64,000 nt of DNA, from positions 10,599,922 to 10,663,921 of the forward strand of contig JALGPY010000012.1 in NCBI GenBank assembly GCA_023055425.1. Reading direction: 5' to 3'. Source of the DNA: Linanthus parryae. Lineage: Eukaryota; Streptophyta; Magnoliopsida; Ericales; Polemoniaceae. The position numbers were made by a program, and so were the translations under genes. Position 1 is the stretch's first letter; each line of letters opens with the position of its first letter. Below, in pieces: positions 24,630 through 36,954 of the stretch. A model generated the notes under the pieces. That model was not told the DNA's origin, searched no databases, and saw only the letters and a list, made by a program, of their open reading frames with translations.

Positions 24630-27600
24630 ATTGAGAAGTAAGTGTCTATCTTAGTTACACACATGCAATAATAACCAGACATTTGAGTGAAATTTTGTGA
24701 AACATGAATATTATAAAATAATAATATTTATGGAATAATTATTTACGTAAATAAATTTAATTACTTTTACTTCATAATATAATTACACATATCGGCAAAA
24801 AACATACACTTAAAAAAATCTACAGATAATATGGATCTATACATATATCTCTATCACCATCTTCACTCAGCTTTTAGCAAATTTTTTCCACCCACCCCCT
24901 TCTTCTCCCACCCACCAAGGAACTGACCATACCCCTTCTTCTTGTCCCTCACTCGAGCTTCCCCTCAGGCTCCCTAAGCACAGCTTCTCCCTCGAATAGC
25001 AGACATGTCACAATCCCAAGGCAAGCACCACTCCATTGAAAGCACTAATCTAGCTCTGGCATGGCCTGGAGCTCACGGCGAGAGAGAATCTAAATCTAAA
25101 TAGCAAAACTTTTTATTATCTTACAGAGAAAATCTAACGTGAGGAGAAATCAATTGACTAATAAATTTGTAAGAGTTGGCACTTGTGGTTCGCCATTTCG
25201 TGGTAGACATCCCTTGTTAATTGAAAATATCTAAAGAAAAATATTCATTGGAGCCAAACGACGAAATTACAAATTAAAAAAAAAATCAGAATTCCATTGC
25301 CAAGACGAGCCAGAGTATTCATTCCAACCCGTGAAATGTAGCAGCACGTAAAATCAAACTCTGCCGAGCATACTTTACTCTGCCGAGCATACATGATCAC
25401 TCCGTAGGAACTTTATATGCGATATTAAATTATGTGATCAAATCACATATAATTACAAAATTGAAACTAGTTGTTGAAAATTGACAAATTCGAAGGATTC
25501 ATATGTATATTTACATATTAGTTTAACCCGCTCCACATGTCTCAACATAACCCATTTATGACATGGGTATGATCCGTTTGTCATTAAATTAGTCTACCAA
25601 TTGCTCAGGCATGAGAACCTCAACGAACCAACAGAAGTTCGGAGTACAAGAGCAAGGGTGCTTGAGCACTACACAAATACAAACCTACTAATAGTCCAGC
25701 CCAATAAATTGCATCAAACTAGATGAACAAACTAGAGAAAAATAAACTTGTCTATCAATCTAGATGAAAAAACTACAGTACCAGACTTTTGTACTTGAAT
25801 GGACATAACATCAAATTGGAGAACAAAAGATTGAAACTCGCCCTTAACAAAACAAAGCTCCATAATTTGTAGTCATCAACAGCAAAAGCATTCATGTTTA
25901 ATACTATGAACTTTGCTACTCTATTACAAACCATCAGCTTTATTTGGCAGAAGAGAAACAATAACAAAGGTCTGACAGGAGGCTTTCCTTGACCCTAAGC
26001 ACTCTCAGCAGAAGACTTGTCAGCAGCACCTAACACACTACAGTCACATCTTACAACATGTGCGTCTACGGATCACATTAAATCATACCCATAGTGCTCT
26101 CTAAGTGTTTCAATGCCCAGTGTAATACTGTATAACTCATAAGTTTTTACTTTATGGCTCCTTAAATGCTAAGGAGAGTTCAGTGATATAAGGAGAAAAC
26201 TTGTTCTTTGGAAGCAATTGGTAAAATCAAACCTTAACAACTAAAACAAGTGGGACTTTGCTCTATTTGTGAGATGTGGCGAGGTCGTGAGTTAACAAAA
26301 AGTTTTACTACTAGGAGAGTTCAAGTAACATTATAATAAGAGTAATATATACAAACAATCATACGTAACAAATTGGGAAAATAAGCAATTTGACAAGGAG
26401 ACAAAAATCCAATGAAAACTTGTAGTTTTCAAAGGAAGTAAGATGAATGGCTAGAGAATAGAGTTCAAGAAGCATAATACTTATGAATGGCTAGATAAGA
26501 GATGGTTCAAGAGGCATGATTATACTCAAGTCTCTTGAGCTCTCTTGTCTAGCCATTCATCTTCACTTCCTTGAAATCTAAATTGAAGTTTCCATTGTAC
26601 ATGCATCTCCTTACCAAATTTCTTATTTGATTAATTGGTTGCGTATGATGATGAGAACATATTACTATTGTAATAATGTTACACTATAACTCACCTAGCA
26701 ATAAATTTTTTCGGTAACTCACGACCTCGCCACATCTTAAAAATGGAGTAAAGCCCCACTTGTGTTATAGGTTGTTGAATGTTTTCACAAATTGTTTCAT
26801 ATGAATATTTTTTGTCCTCGTATTACTCAATTCTCCTTCTCTTTTCAGGATCCAGAGATTATAATTATGGGTACATTAATATTACAATGGGCATTGTAAA
26901 AGATAGGGAGCACTCTTCGTATGATTTAACTTAGTGTGATCCCTAGATGCACACGTTCGAATATGTGACATCGAACAAATCAAAATCTTGCTTTTTTCAG
27001 TTAATTGCAGTAGTGTTTTGTGTGCTACTGTCAAGTTTCCTGCTGAGATTTCTTAGGTCAAGGGAAGCCTACTTTTAGACCTTAATTATGGTTTCTCTTC
27101 TGCCACATGTAGGTGATGGTTTGTATAATATTAACATTTTTCGGCGTTTTAAATTGGATTGCTTTTGTTGCCGATGAATACAAGTTCTGGAGCTTTGTTT
27201 TGTTAAGAGTGAACTTCAATATTTTAGACTTCAATCAATGTTGTCTCCAGTCAATACATTAGTCTGGTATTTTATTTTTTTAATCTATTTACTGTATTTT
27301 GTTGAGCTGGACCAGTAGTATGTTTGAATTTTTGTAGTGATCAAGGAGATTGATGTTAAACCCCGATCCGTTTTTGGTTCGTTGAAGTTCTCATGTATGA
27401 GAAATAGATAATTTTTTTTTAAAGATAAACATGTTGGAAATAGGTCATACATGGGTTATGTTGAACGATTTATGGCCCGCCCAATCGTTTAACGTGTTGG
27501 ATTCTCGTATAAGTGAACTCGTTCATTAACGAGTTTAATTCACCCAACTCGTCAATTTGACACACGTAGTTTTCACTTTTCGTAATTACATGTGATGATC

Positions 27601-28111
27601 ACATAATTTTTTATACCGTATAAGGTCTCTAGGTAGTGATCATGCACGTATGCTCGACGAAATTCGATTCTACATGCTCCCTCATTTTGGCGGGACATAA
27701 TGAATGCTCTGGAACTTGACAGCAGAGTTCTGAATGTATTTCAGTTGTAATATCATCTTTTAGCTCCACCGTATATTACTCTTTCAATTTTTCCAATTAA
27801 CCAGGATGTTTACCAGGAGATGGAGAGAACCAAGAGCAGATTCATGTAAGTTCTTCTTCGTCAATCAGTTTCGCCCCACTTCATGTTTGCTCTATAAGCT
27901 AATATAAATTTTTGATATCCATTATGAGATCTCTAGTGAATTCGGATCTTGATTGGTGATTTCAGTGGAGAGGTGTTGATTTCGGGGACCGTGGGATGTA
28001 TGTTAATCGAGGTAGAAGTTTTTCTTAGAGAACTCGTGGGGATGCTCGGGCGAGTAAGAAGAATAAGGGGGTGCGTGTTTGTTCGTGGGTTGGTGGGAGA
28101 AGGAGGGAGTA

Positions 28112-28475
28112 TGGATTGGATTAAAATAAAGAGAATAGTAGCCAACGGAAAAAACTCGAAGTAGAGAGGAAGAGTAGTGGAGAGGAGAGCACTCTTGAAT
28201 CTATCTCACTCAATCATCACAATCTTCAAACTCACTCAAAGACTCTCTACACGAATACTTAATTTTTTTTTCACTTTTCACTTCCACACTTATTCCCTCT
28301 ACAAGTACAGAGCTATTTATAGGACTTCTGTAACATGTACCTAGCCTAGGTAAATGAATGACTCTTGGCCTATCACATGAACTACTTACACAATCAACTA
28401 GGTACATGATCATCTAGATACATGTACATTTATAAATTTCTAGAACAATCTAGAGAATGAATATTAATTTCTAAT
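28112..28475 (-). repeat. 3' LTR of the copia-like element
   Basis: Matches 30581-30945 with clear divergence; both share CATGTACCTAGCCTAGGTA and GTACATGATCATCTAGATAC. It is the distal LTR on the minus strand. Confidence 0.8.
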
Positions 28476-29003
28476 ACGCACCCTTAAGCTTGATTCTCGC
28501 AACAATGTCCTTGAACGGAAATTATTGGATTCCTGCGTGGTTGAACATGTACCCATATCCATAGATGTGTAGCGCTTCACCTTTACTTTATTGAAAGCAC
28601 ACATTTTCTTCACCATTTTTCATAAAATCACCATTTTACGATCTTTTTTTTTTACACTAGCATGTAGCCATTCTTCACTTTTTGATTCTTCACACTTCAT
28701 TTGAATTCGCTCTTTACAATTGAAAAGTGCATCCACACTCACCCAAACGGTATCAAAACATGAGTTCGGACAAACAATCTTCAAGTAACATCTTTTTACT
28801 TCTCCATAATCATAATACTCCAAGTCATGCTTTAAATGACCAATTTTATTCGTTAAATTTTCAGCATGGTCATATCTACCATCATCAAGAACATAATATC
28901 ATATATTTCTTTTCTATTTTTAAATAAATATGTAATCGGGGGAGGATAATCTTGTTTTGAAACAAAAAAAAATCAATTATTTTTGCGAACATATCTAGAA
29001 AGT

Positions 29004-29330
29004 TCATTCCGACGTCTGCACAAATCGTCTCATCTTTACCCTCTTCAAAGATACTTTTGTGCCAGTCACCGTTATCACGTATTCCATATCAACCAAGTTT
29101 TCTTCCATAAAAAGAATTTTATATATCTTCCTTTCAAGTTTTAATTCATTTTCTTGAGCAACAAACTCGCCAATTAATTGTGGAAGTTCTTCCTCCATCA
29201 CTCCCTTAAAATCATCTTCATCATAAATACCTTCATTCTTCACTTCATTTTTGGCTTGGTCATCTCCATCTATTATGGAGTTCTCTCTATATTCTTCGTC
29301 ATCCTTAATATCATTCCCCCCCCACCCCAA
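29004..29330 (-). CDS. Hypothetical acidic ORF in the copia-like element
   Basis: 108 codons, rich in Asp/Glu/Lys, with no family that I recognise. It lies between the nested Harbinger-like element and the 3' LTR on the element's own strand. It may be a decayed or captured fragment; coding status is uncertain. Confidence 0.2.
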   Translation of the reverse strand: MGWGGNDIKDDEEYRENSIIDGDDQAKNEVKNEGIYDEDDFKGVMEEELPQLIGEFVAQENELKLERKIYKILFMEENLVDMEYVITVTGTKVSLKRVKMRRFVQTSE

Positions 29331-29395
29331 GGAATTCGTCCTTCGTAAAACAACTTATACAGTACTCATTGGATAACACTACACTTCTATTTTTA

Positions 29396-30287
29396 GGCCT
29401 CGTTTGGGTAGAGGATAAGAAGGGAGCATAAGATAAGTTATACCCTCTCTTTTTTTATCAAGTGTTTGAGTGCCGGATAAGAGAGGGGATAAATTATGTT
29501 GCCTTATGCTGATGGAGCTTTAAAGAACAAATTTTATACCACCAACATGGAGGTATGAGGTCAGATAAGAAAATATAGGATATTAGGATGCTAGTAGGTT
29601 GACAAAAATATCCCCACAAACTATCTAATTTCCTACCCTTGTCCCCAAACCCTATCATTTTAGGATTGGTAACTATTATTTTGGGATTGACAACTATTAT
29701 TTTGGAGGAGGTCCTCATGGGTTTGATGACTATTATTTTGGGATTGCATAACTTTATTTGAGTATGTATGGTTGAGATAAATATGAAGACATTTTACCGT
29801 GCTTGCTGAATTTTAGTTGCTTTAATTTAACTTGTTTATTGTAGGTTTTGTAACACCGTGCCAATATGCCAATACGTACTAGTAATTTATACTCCACTTT
29901 GCTATGGCCATTTTGTATCCATGAATATTTGTTATGTTTGCATGTTACTACAAGTTTATTTCGCGTATTAATATACATTTTGCATACATTTTGACAATGT
30001 CACTATTGTGGAGAGTATTAATATATAAACATAGATACTAATACATTTTGTATAAATTTTTCTTCATCAATTTGAAATATACAATCATTTATATAAAATT
30101 ACAGCACTGAGGGTATTACAGTCATTTTGGCACATATCCTGCTTCATATCCTGCACCTAATCCGACAGCACCCAAACACGGACATCCAGCATATCTTATC
30201 AGGCTTATCAGACAACATTCATATCCTTGCTCATATCCCAGCATAAGCGTTATCCCTACATACCATATCCTCTACCCAAATGAGGCC
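29396..30287. mobile_element. PIF/Harbinger-like (Tourist-type) non-autonomous element, 892 bp
   Basis: The TIRs are GGCCTCGTTTGGGTAGAGG at the left and the complement CCTCTACCCAAATGAGGCC at the right. Perfect TTA target duplications flank it (29393-29395 and 30288-30290). Subterminal ATAAG/CTTAT motifs repeat inward. There is no transposase. It sits within the copia-like element. Confidence 0.8.
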
Positions 30288-30320
30288 TTAGAGATTATAG
30301 GGTCGAGACATTCCCAAACT

Positions 30321-30548
30321 TCACGCAGAGAACTTTTTTTCTCCGTTCTCCATCCATAATTTTGTGTGGATCGCCTTCTTCAACAAGGAAAAGGCCATTC
30401 GTTCTTTTTTTTTCTGGACTCTATTGGACATCTCATCTATCATATCTTCTCCAACAACATTCCAAAAGTTACATTCTTGGAGATATATAGTCATTTTGAT
30501 GTTCCAACTCCAGAAGTTATAGAAGTCAATTTTAGAGGCAAAAAACAA
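30321..30548 (-). pseudogene. Gag-like N-terminal fragment of the copia-like element
   Basis: 75 codons beginning just inside the 5' LTR. NFWSWNIKMTIYLQECNFW followed by VVGED resembles the conserved start of plant copia Gag (UBN2/DUF4219 type: a W-x-I-x-M core followed by LW-V-V). No CCHC knuckle, protease or pol follows. It is a relic. Confidence 0.5.
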
Positions 30549-30580
30549 TCATATTTTCTCACCTTGGCTCTAATACCACT

Positions 30581-30945
30581 TTGTTGGATATAAATAGAGA
30601 GAATAGCACGCAACGGAATAAAATTGAAGTAGAGAGGAGGAGTAGTGGAGAGGAGATAACTCTTCAATCTATTTCACTCAATCAATACTATCTTCAAACT
30701 CACTCAAAGACACTCTACACAAGCACTTAATTTTGTTTTGACGTTTCGCTCACACACTTATGCCCTCTACGAATACATCTCAATTTATAGGACTTCTATC
30801 ACATGTACCTAGCCTAGGTACGTGAATGACTCTTGGCATAATACATGACCTACTTCTTACACAATTAATTAGGTACATGATCATCTAGATACATGTACAT
30901 TTTAAAACTTCTAGAGCAAACAAGAGAGTTAAGATTAATTTCCCA
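30581..30945 (-). repeat. 5' LTR of the copia-like element
   Basis: It carries TGTTGGATATAAATAGAG on its plus-strand left edge and TTTCCCA on its right edge. The primer site (30566-30579) abuts it, making it the upstream LTR. Confidence 0.8.
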
Positions 30946-31355
30946 TAGTATTGTCTGTGGGTCGGTGGGCGAGTAAGGGGGTGGTGAGAAAAAGGCTGAA
31001 AGCTAGGTGAGGATGGTGATATTGATCTTTAATATTTGTAGATTCTAACTTTTAAAGTCCAATTTCTTTTTTGAGATTTGTGTGTTATAATATGAAGTGC
31101 AATTAATTTATTAATAAAGTAAATAAATTCCCTATGCAATACTCCATAAAATATTATGGTTTCATAATATTTAAGTTTCATATTGTTGATACAGAGGCTT
31201 CAGCTACAAATAATGGGGGTTTAAGTGTAAATGAAAATATCTACCAGCTAAATGGGAGTCACTAAGGGAATGAATTAGCTCAGCTATGAGTTTACTATTC
31301 AACATTTGAGTAACAAATAAAAGGATAAGGTAGCTGAGGTCTCTGAGGTGGAGAG

Positions 31356-32540
31356 TGATGACGCCAAGTTAGATTAATTTATTAGCTTAGAATCCTACAG
31401 TTTGTGAGGCTTTGTGGAGTATTTAGCGTCATTATGAATATGTTTTGCGAAGTATTTTATAATATGAGTCCCATGAGAATAAAGTGAAATTCGGATGTTT
31501 TATGTGTTGATTTAAGTATTTTTATTGGGACATGATCGCGTATTTGATGTTCTGTCTTGTCTATGACATGAACCAGAAGCTCGTGGTTCCATATGGAGCA
31601 TGGAGCAAACATCAAAACCCAGAAACTCACAAAGAAATCAAGAGGAACAGATGAGAGCTAAAGAGATGAAGAAAAGAGATAAATAAAAGTGCAGAGACAG
31701 ATGGAGCTTGCACGAGCTACAGAGTAGCTCGCACGAGCTGCAGATAAGACAAGGAGCTCGCAGTAGCTACTACCAAGGATCTCGAATGTGCTAGGTCTGT
31801 CAGCACCGCAATCAGTTCTGGACGATGTGCAATTTCTGTTTTGGTACACCAAAGAAATGTGGGAAATGTGTCTCTTTAACCTTAAAATTTAAGACCCGAG
31901 TATTGGAAAAAGAACGGGACATTCTACAAAGAACGAGACGCAAAAGATCCGAGCACTAGAGATCGTTGGTGGAGAGAAGATTCGTCACGGAGATGAAGAC
32001 ATTATCGTTTGATTATTCTCCTCTATCTTATCTCTTGTTATCATGCAGAACTTATTTACCATTACGATTATGAGTATCTAGTTTACTTCTCCTAAGTTCC
32101 ATTGTAAATGTAGAGCACAATTAGACGTTTTTCAATGATTACTTCTTCATATCTTCACGATTTGAAAAATCTTAATCTAGTGTGAACTTTCTATGTAGTT
32201 TCTATTTTGTGAGCCTATTTTCATTCTTGTCTACTTGATCACCCGTTCAAGCTAGTTATCTAGTTTGATGAGCGAGATCCACAACCAAGTTACAAAGAAG
32301 ATACTGATTTAATCCTGTATCGAGAAGAACGAGAGGCGACTTGTTAGGATTATCCAATACGTTGGATTGTTTAGGATTGTAACTTAATAGGCATTGTTGG
32401 ACCGGGAGGATCAGCAAACTGTTTGGTTGTAAGAATAACTAGAACGGATTCGTTAGGTATTGTTGGACCGAGAGGCGCTGTATTGACCGAAACATAACAG
32501 TGTGAATTAATGATAAGTATTCACATTAACACATCGGTGT
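31356..32540 (+). repeat. 5' LTR of the non-autonomous element
   Basis: Aligns with 35618-36800 through landmarks such as TTAGCTTAGAATCCTAC, ATGTTTTGC and ACCATTACGATTATGAG. It includes a short tandem cassette of AGCTCGCACGAGCT-like units at 31700-31780. The 3' boundary is not certain; it could run to about 32860. Confidence 0.6.
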
Positions 32541-35500
32541 GACATAGATAGGAAACACACTTAGTGTTGTGAGGAAGAGTAATTAGAATTGTCTAAGCCC
32601 TAGGGAATCCAATGGATTCCTAGTCTCCCATCACTTTTGTTAGAGCTATCATTATTATTAAACTACCAAAAATATTATCTTTTAATCACTGCCTTTATTT
32701 TTGTGAGGAAACTCATCATCTCAAACAATATTCTTCCTGGTTACGTTTAAATACTTTAATTAATTCTTTAGTTAAATAGTTACTGCTTGTCCTCGTGGGA
32801 ACGAAAAATTGGAGGCTGAAAATCTTCACCCTATATTACTTGATTATGAATTTCTTCAATTAGATACATTGTTTTAAAACCTGCGTAATGTCATACAGCC
32901 ACTGCACAGGTTGGCGCATTGACATTCCCGCCTGTAGATATAGAAACTTTAGATTGAGACTTGAAGTGGCCAGTAGAAGGGTAGCCAAATATAACAATTA
33001 GTTTATGCATTTAGCTACCAAAAATGGTGTGAAGTTTTCTTCTTCTTTTTTGAAGAAATGTGGAGTTAACTTTAGAAAAAAGAGACATGCCAGCCCAACC
33101 TCCTCGTCTTTTACAAATTTCATGATCTATTTAAGCTACCTAAGCCAAACCACCTAGTAGTGAGAGGGAGAAAGGAGTTCATAATGTGTTAACTTTAACC
33201 ACAGTTGAGACACGTGAGAGAACTAGTCCACCTAGAGATGTTCAAACAACATGGAAGCCCAGATTAGAACCTTGAGATTGCTGATTATCTGTGAGTCCGA
33301 GAAGACTCTAAAGCAAATTGGTATACATATAAGGCACATTAGGATTAATCAGAGACTTCTTGGGAGGAAACTTGAGAAAGTAACCCATTGGGCACAACAA
33401 TTGGGTGAAAAGCTTGAGAATGAGCTCGACCCGACAGAGTTTCGGGAGTGTTAATACTACAGTTGTTTATGATGAGACGAAGAGCCAAGAGGGTTCCGAT
33501 TGGGAGTAGATTCACCGACCTTAGCCTTGATTTCCGAGTCTTCTGTTTGATCTTTAAATGTGTTGATGAAAAGGAAGATCTTAAGTGTGTATATGTGGGG
33601 GGGGGGGGGGTGGTTGAGACTCAGAATGTAGAGTCATAGTCAATTTCGGTTTCTGATGCATCGCCAGTTTGCATATATTTTATGGTGTAGTGTCTTGTAC
33701 TGTGAGTTATTATTATGGCTGTGTATGTACTTTAATATATTGTAATGCTACGATATGTCTAGTATGTAGTATTTTGAGTGTTATATGCATTTCAAGTATT
33801 GATTCCACCCATCACAATGTAGAGTCATAGTCCAGTTGGACGCATTTAGAGTTTAGGACCTATAAGAAACTAGAATTGAAAATTGTTGTGAAAGGGAAAA
33901 TGAAATGAGAAGAGTGAATTTATAAAGAAAAAGCGTATGTGTTTGAAACGTGAGAAAGCCGACACACATTGTAATGACCCAATCGAATGTATAGAGTGAG
34001 TTTGTGACTCGGATGCAAAGCCACTTTTTCAAAAATTAAATTTTTTGAACCCTAGAGTGTGTACTATTTGTGAGGTTTTCTGATTAGTTAGTAGATAGCG
34101 CATGAGAGCCGTCTTTAGGTACTCGACGACCTGTCTTCAAGTGATCGCGCAAGGAACATCGGCGTGAATGACAATTTTTGGGGACTCGGTGTCCTGTCTC
34201 AATCCCTAGGTACACTAGTACGCCCCATCGATCAGTTACCTCTTTTATTCATAACCTTTTGAGCCTCAAAATACATTTTTATGACTTTCATCACTTGTTA
34301 GTGTGACCCTTTTCATATGAGTTATCACAGAGGGAGATGAGTGAGGGAGGATTGTTCAGGGTGTCATCCTTCATTTTATGTTCCAGTTGATACATTTATC
34401 ATATATCTTGAGGGGACGAGATTGTGAGTTAGAGAAGCAACTACGCACTTCGGTATGGGAGATGAGTCACATTAATACATCACAATCACATGTGGCAAGT
34501 TGTGTGCGAGGTATTTTTTCGCACAAACATGGGTCCCGGGTTGTTTGATTTATATTGGTGCACGTGCTATGTTTGGTTTAAGCTATTTTGGTGTTGTCTA
34601 GTATAGGTTGGTATGAGTAGTATTTTTTATTGGCTACTTGAGAGGGGATTGTTTCAGATTGAGTGTGGGGGTGTCTTTTTTGATGCCGTGATCTCCGATT
34701 TTATTTTTGCACCGCGATGTATATTTTTAGGATTTTACTTCACGACTCGCATAGATATTATTGTTGTATTGTATTAAATTGTTATGCCGCATACAAAATT
34801 AAAATAGAATAAAATATAAGAAAATAGGCTGCTTATATATTTTAATTTTATCTTCAAAAGGTCGAGTAGGCAAGTTATTTTATTTCTATGCTCCCATTTC
34901 TTCACGCTCGTGACCGTGAGAACGGCGTATCACCATGACTGGGGATGATGAAAGCTGGAGGTGGTGAGATTCAAGTTTGGTTTCTTAAATCTTGGTGAGG
35001 GAGTGTGAGTACAGGGTTTTTGTGAGAATTTTCATGATGCAAAATGACTTTGCTTATAAAAAATCTATTGTACCCTCCCTAAGCTATCATAAGTCAAAAC
35101 CTTTACGGTATAAGCTCTCGGAATGTGCTAAGCTAGGCAGGAAAATCTATGTATGTTTTTTTGTGCACATGAAATGTTTGGTTTCTTTGGAGAGAAGCGC
35201 CAAATCCTTTATGTTCTCTATGGGGATTTCAAGTCACCTGAAGAGTAAGTCTTCGTCGTTTTAACGTTCTTACATTTTACGCTTTGAGCCTGAGTGACTC
35301 AACGCTTGATGGCATTCCGATCAAAGTTACGAAGATTTTCAAATCTCGCCAAATATGAAAATTTACATGTGTTTTCATAGTACCTAGTATATAGTAATGT
35401 AATTAAGTTAGGTAGTAGATAGTTGAGTCATATCGAGTCGCGTATTAGAGTTATTGAGTCATGTTTTGTCTTGTTGAGTCTTGTTGGTGTCAGTTAGTCT

Positions 35501-35617
35501 TTGTTGATGCAACACTGGATTAAACACGTACCCAATTTCTTTTCTCGGCGGTGACTTGGTGAAAGTTATGTTTTGATATTTTGCTCGGGACGCACAAAAG
35601 GTTGTGTGGGGGGTATT

Positions 35618-36800
35618 TGATGACGCCAAAGTCAAGTCAACCATTAGCTTAGAATCCTACCGTTTCATAAGGTTTTATGGAGTATTTAGCATCATTCCAA
35701 GTATGTTTTGCATCGTATTTCATGAGCATAAATTGAGGCATTTTAGGTGTTGATTTAAGTATTTATATTGGGATATGAACGCGGGTTTTGTGTTCCTTTT
35801 TGTTTATGACTGGTACCACAAGCTCGAGGATCGAGATGAAGCATGGAGCGAACATTAGAAAGCCAAAAACTCTGAAAAGAAGTCAAGAGGAGCTGAAGAG
35901 AGCTAAAGAGATGAAGAAAATCAAAAACTAAAAGTGCGGACAAAGAGGGAGCTCACACGAGCTACCCAGCAGCTCGCACACTACAGAGAAGAAAGGGAGC
36001 TCGCACAAGCTACCAAAGAGCTCGCATGAGTTACCAAGGAGCTCGCACAAAATGGGTCAGTCAGCACCGTATTCAGGTCGGGGCCCAAGTGTAATTTATC
36101 TATTTTTACACCAAAGAGACGTGGGAAAGAGATCTCTTTACCTAAAAGCTGAAGACACGGGTATTGGAAAAGGAACGTGACATTCTACGAAGAATGAAAG
36201 GACAAAGCTTGGAGCACTGGAGATTGTTTGTGGAGAAGAGATTCGCCACGGAGCTGAGGACATCATCGTTCAATTATTCTTCTCTATATCTCTAGCTATC
36301 ATGCCGAACTTGTTTACCATTACGATTATGAGCAGCTAGTTTACTCTGCCTAGTTTCCAAGGTGAACCTAAGGCACAATTAGATGTTTTTCTATGATTAA
36401 TTCTTCATAACTTCAAAATTTAAACAATCTTAATCTGGTATGCACTACATATCTAGTTTTAATAGTTTGGTCTTAATTTCATGTGTGTCGACCTGATTAC
36501 CCGTTTAAGCTATTTTTGTAGGGTTGATGAGAGAGACCCACAACCCGGTTACGAAGAGGACATTAGGATTAATCATGTATCGGGAAGAACCGAGAGGTGA
36601 CTCGTTAGGATCAGCCAATACGTTGTATTGGTTAGGATTTTGACTTAATAGGCACTGTCAGGCCGAGTGGCGCTGTACACTGTTAGGTTTTAAGAATAAC
36701 TAGAACTGATTCGTTAGGTACTGTTGGACCCAGAGGCGCGGTATTGACCGAAACGTAACAGTGTTAATTACTGGGAGGGATTCACATTAACATGTTTGGT
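35618..36800 (+). repeat. 3' LTR of the non-autonomous element
   Basis: Second copy of the 31356 repeat, with the AGCTCGCA cassette at 35950-36052. Divergence from the first copy is considerable, pointing to an old insertion. Confidence 0.6.
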
Positions 36801-36954
36801 ATTTTATAGTTAATTGGTGATTAGGACTTAATTGCAAGCGACACTAAAGTTAGTAGGGAGGGACTCGTTATCAAGTTTTCGTACAAGGTACTTATGTGAA
36901 ATTATATTTATTCGTAATATTAGAGTTAGTAATAAGTCTTTATAAATAGCCTAT

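Larger units (their letters stand above)
28112..30945 (-). mobile_element. Non-autonomous Ty1-copia-like element inside the palindrome arm
   Basis: Two direct repeats of about 364 bp (28112-28475 and 30581-30945) bound it. The primer-binding site complement GGCTCTAATACCACT at 30566-30579 lies beside the right repeat, so the element reads on the minus strand. Flanks are GAGTA and TAGTA, a duplication with one mismatch. The interior is 2.1 kb, of which 892 bp is a nested element. Only a gag-like start is recognisable and pol is absent. Confidence 0.75.
24697..31186. repeat. Giant palindrome with ~1.8 kb arms, right arm split by an insertion
   Basis: The left arm is 24697 to about 26512. The right arm is about 26530-28111 plus 30951-31186. 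Matching inverted landmarks are GATGTGGCGAGGTCGTGAGTT at 26274 and its complement near 26716; AGATGAATGGCTAG near 26440-26453 and its complement at 26552; the TCTCCCACCCACC block at 24905 and its complement near 28090; and the AT-rich outer ends at 24697 and 31186. The loop is under 20 bp near 26513-26530. The arms differ noticeably (perhaps 15-25% by eye). No protein is encoded. Origin is unknown: an inverted duplication or a foldback element. Confidence 0.85.
31356..36800 (+). mobile_element. Non-autonomous LTR retrotransposon (LARD-like)
   Basis: Two direct repeats of about 1.2 kb start TGATGACGCCAA at 31356 and 35618. The second is preceded by a purine/G-rich stretch (TGTGTGGGGGGTATT, 35604-35617), as expected for the polypurine tract before a 3' LTR. 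The 3.1-kb interior has no gag-pol that I can recognise. It has a 67-codon frame at 33251-33454, a 14-nt G run at 33597-33610, and long non-coding stretches. The right end grades into unmatched sequence before 36955. It is probably a decayed gypsy derivative. Confidence 0.6.

Noticed and set aside
33251..33454. 67-codon ORF in the non-autonomous LTR element
   Set aside because: No gag motif could be recognised and the length is within chance expectation.
33597..33610. G run (also 59868-59881 and a C run at 38255-38265) as G-quadruplex signals
   Set aside because: Single homopolymer runs, more likely simple repeats or slippage sites; no G-tract pattern around them.
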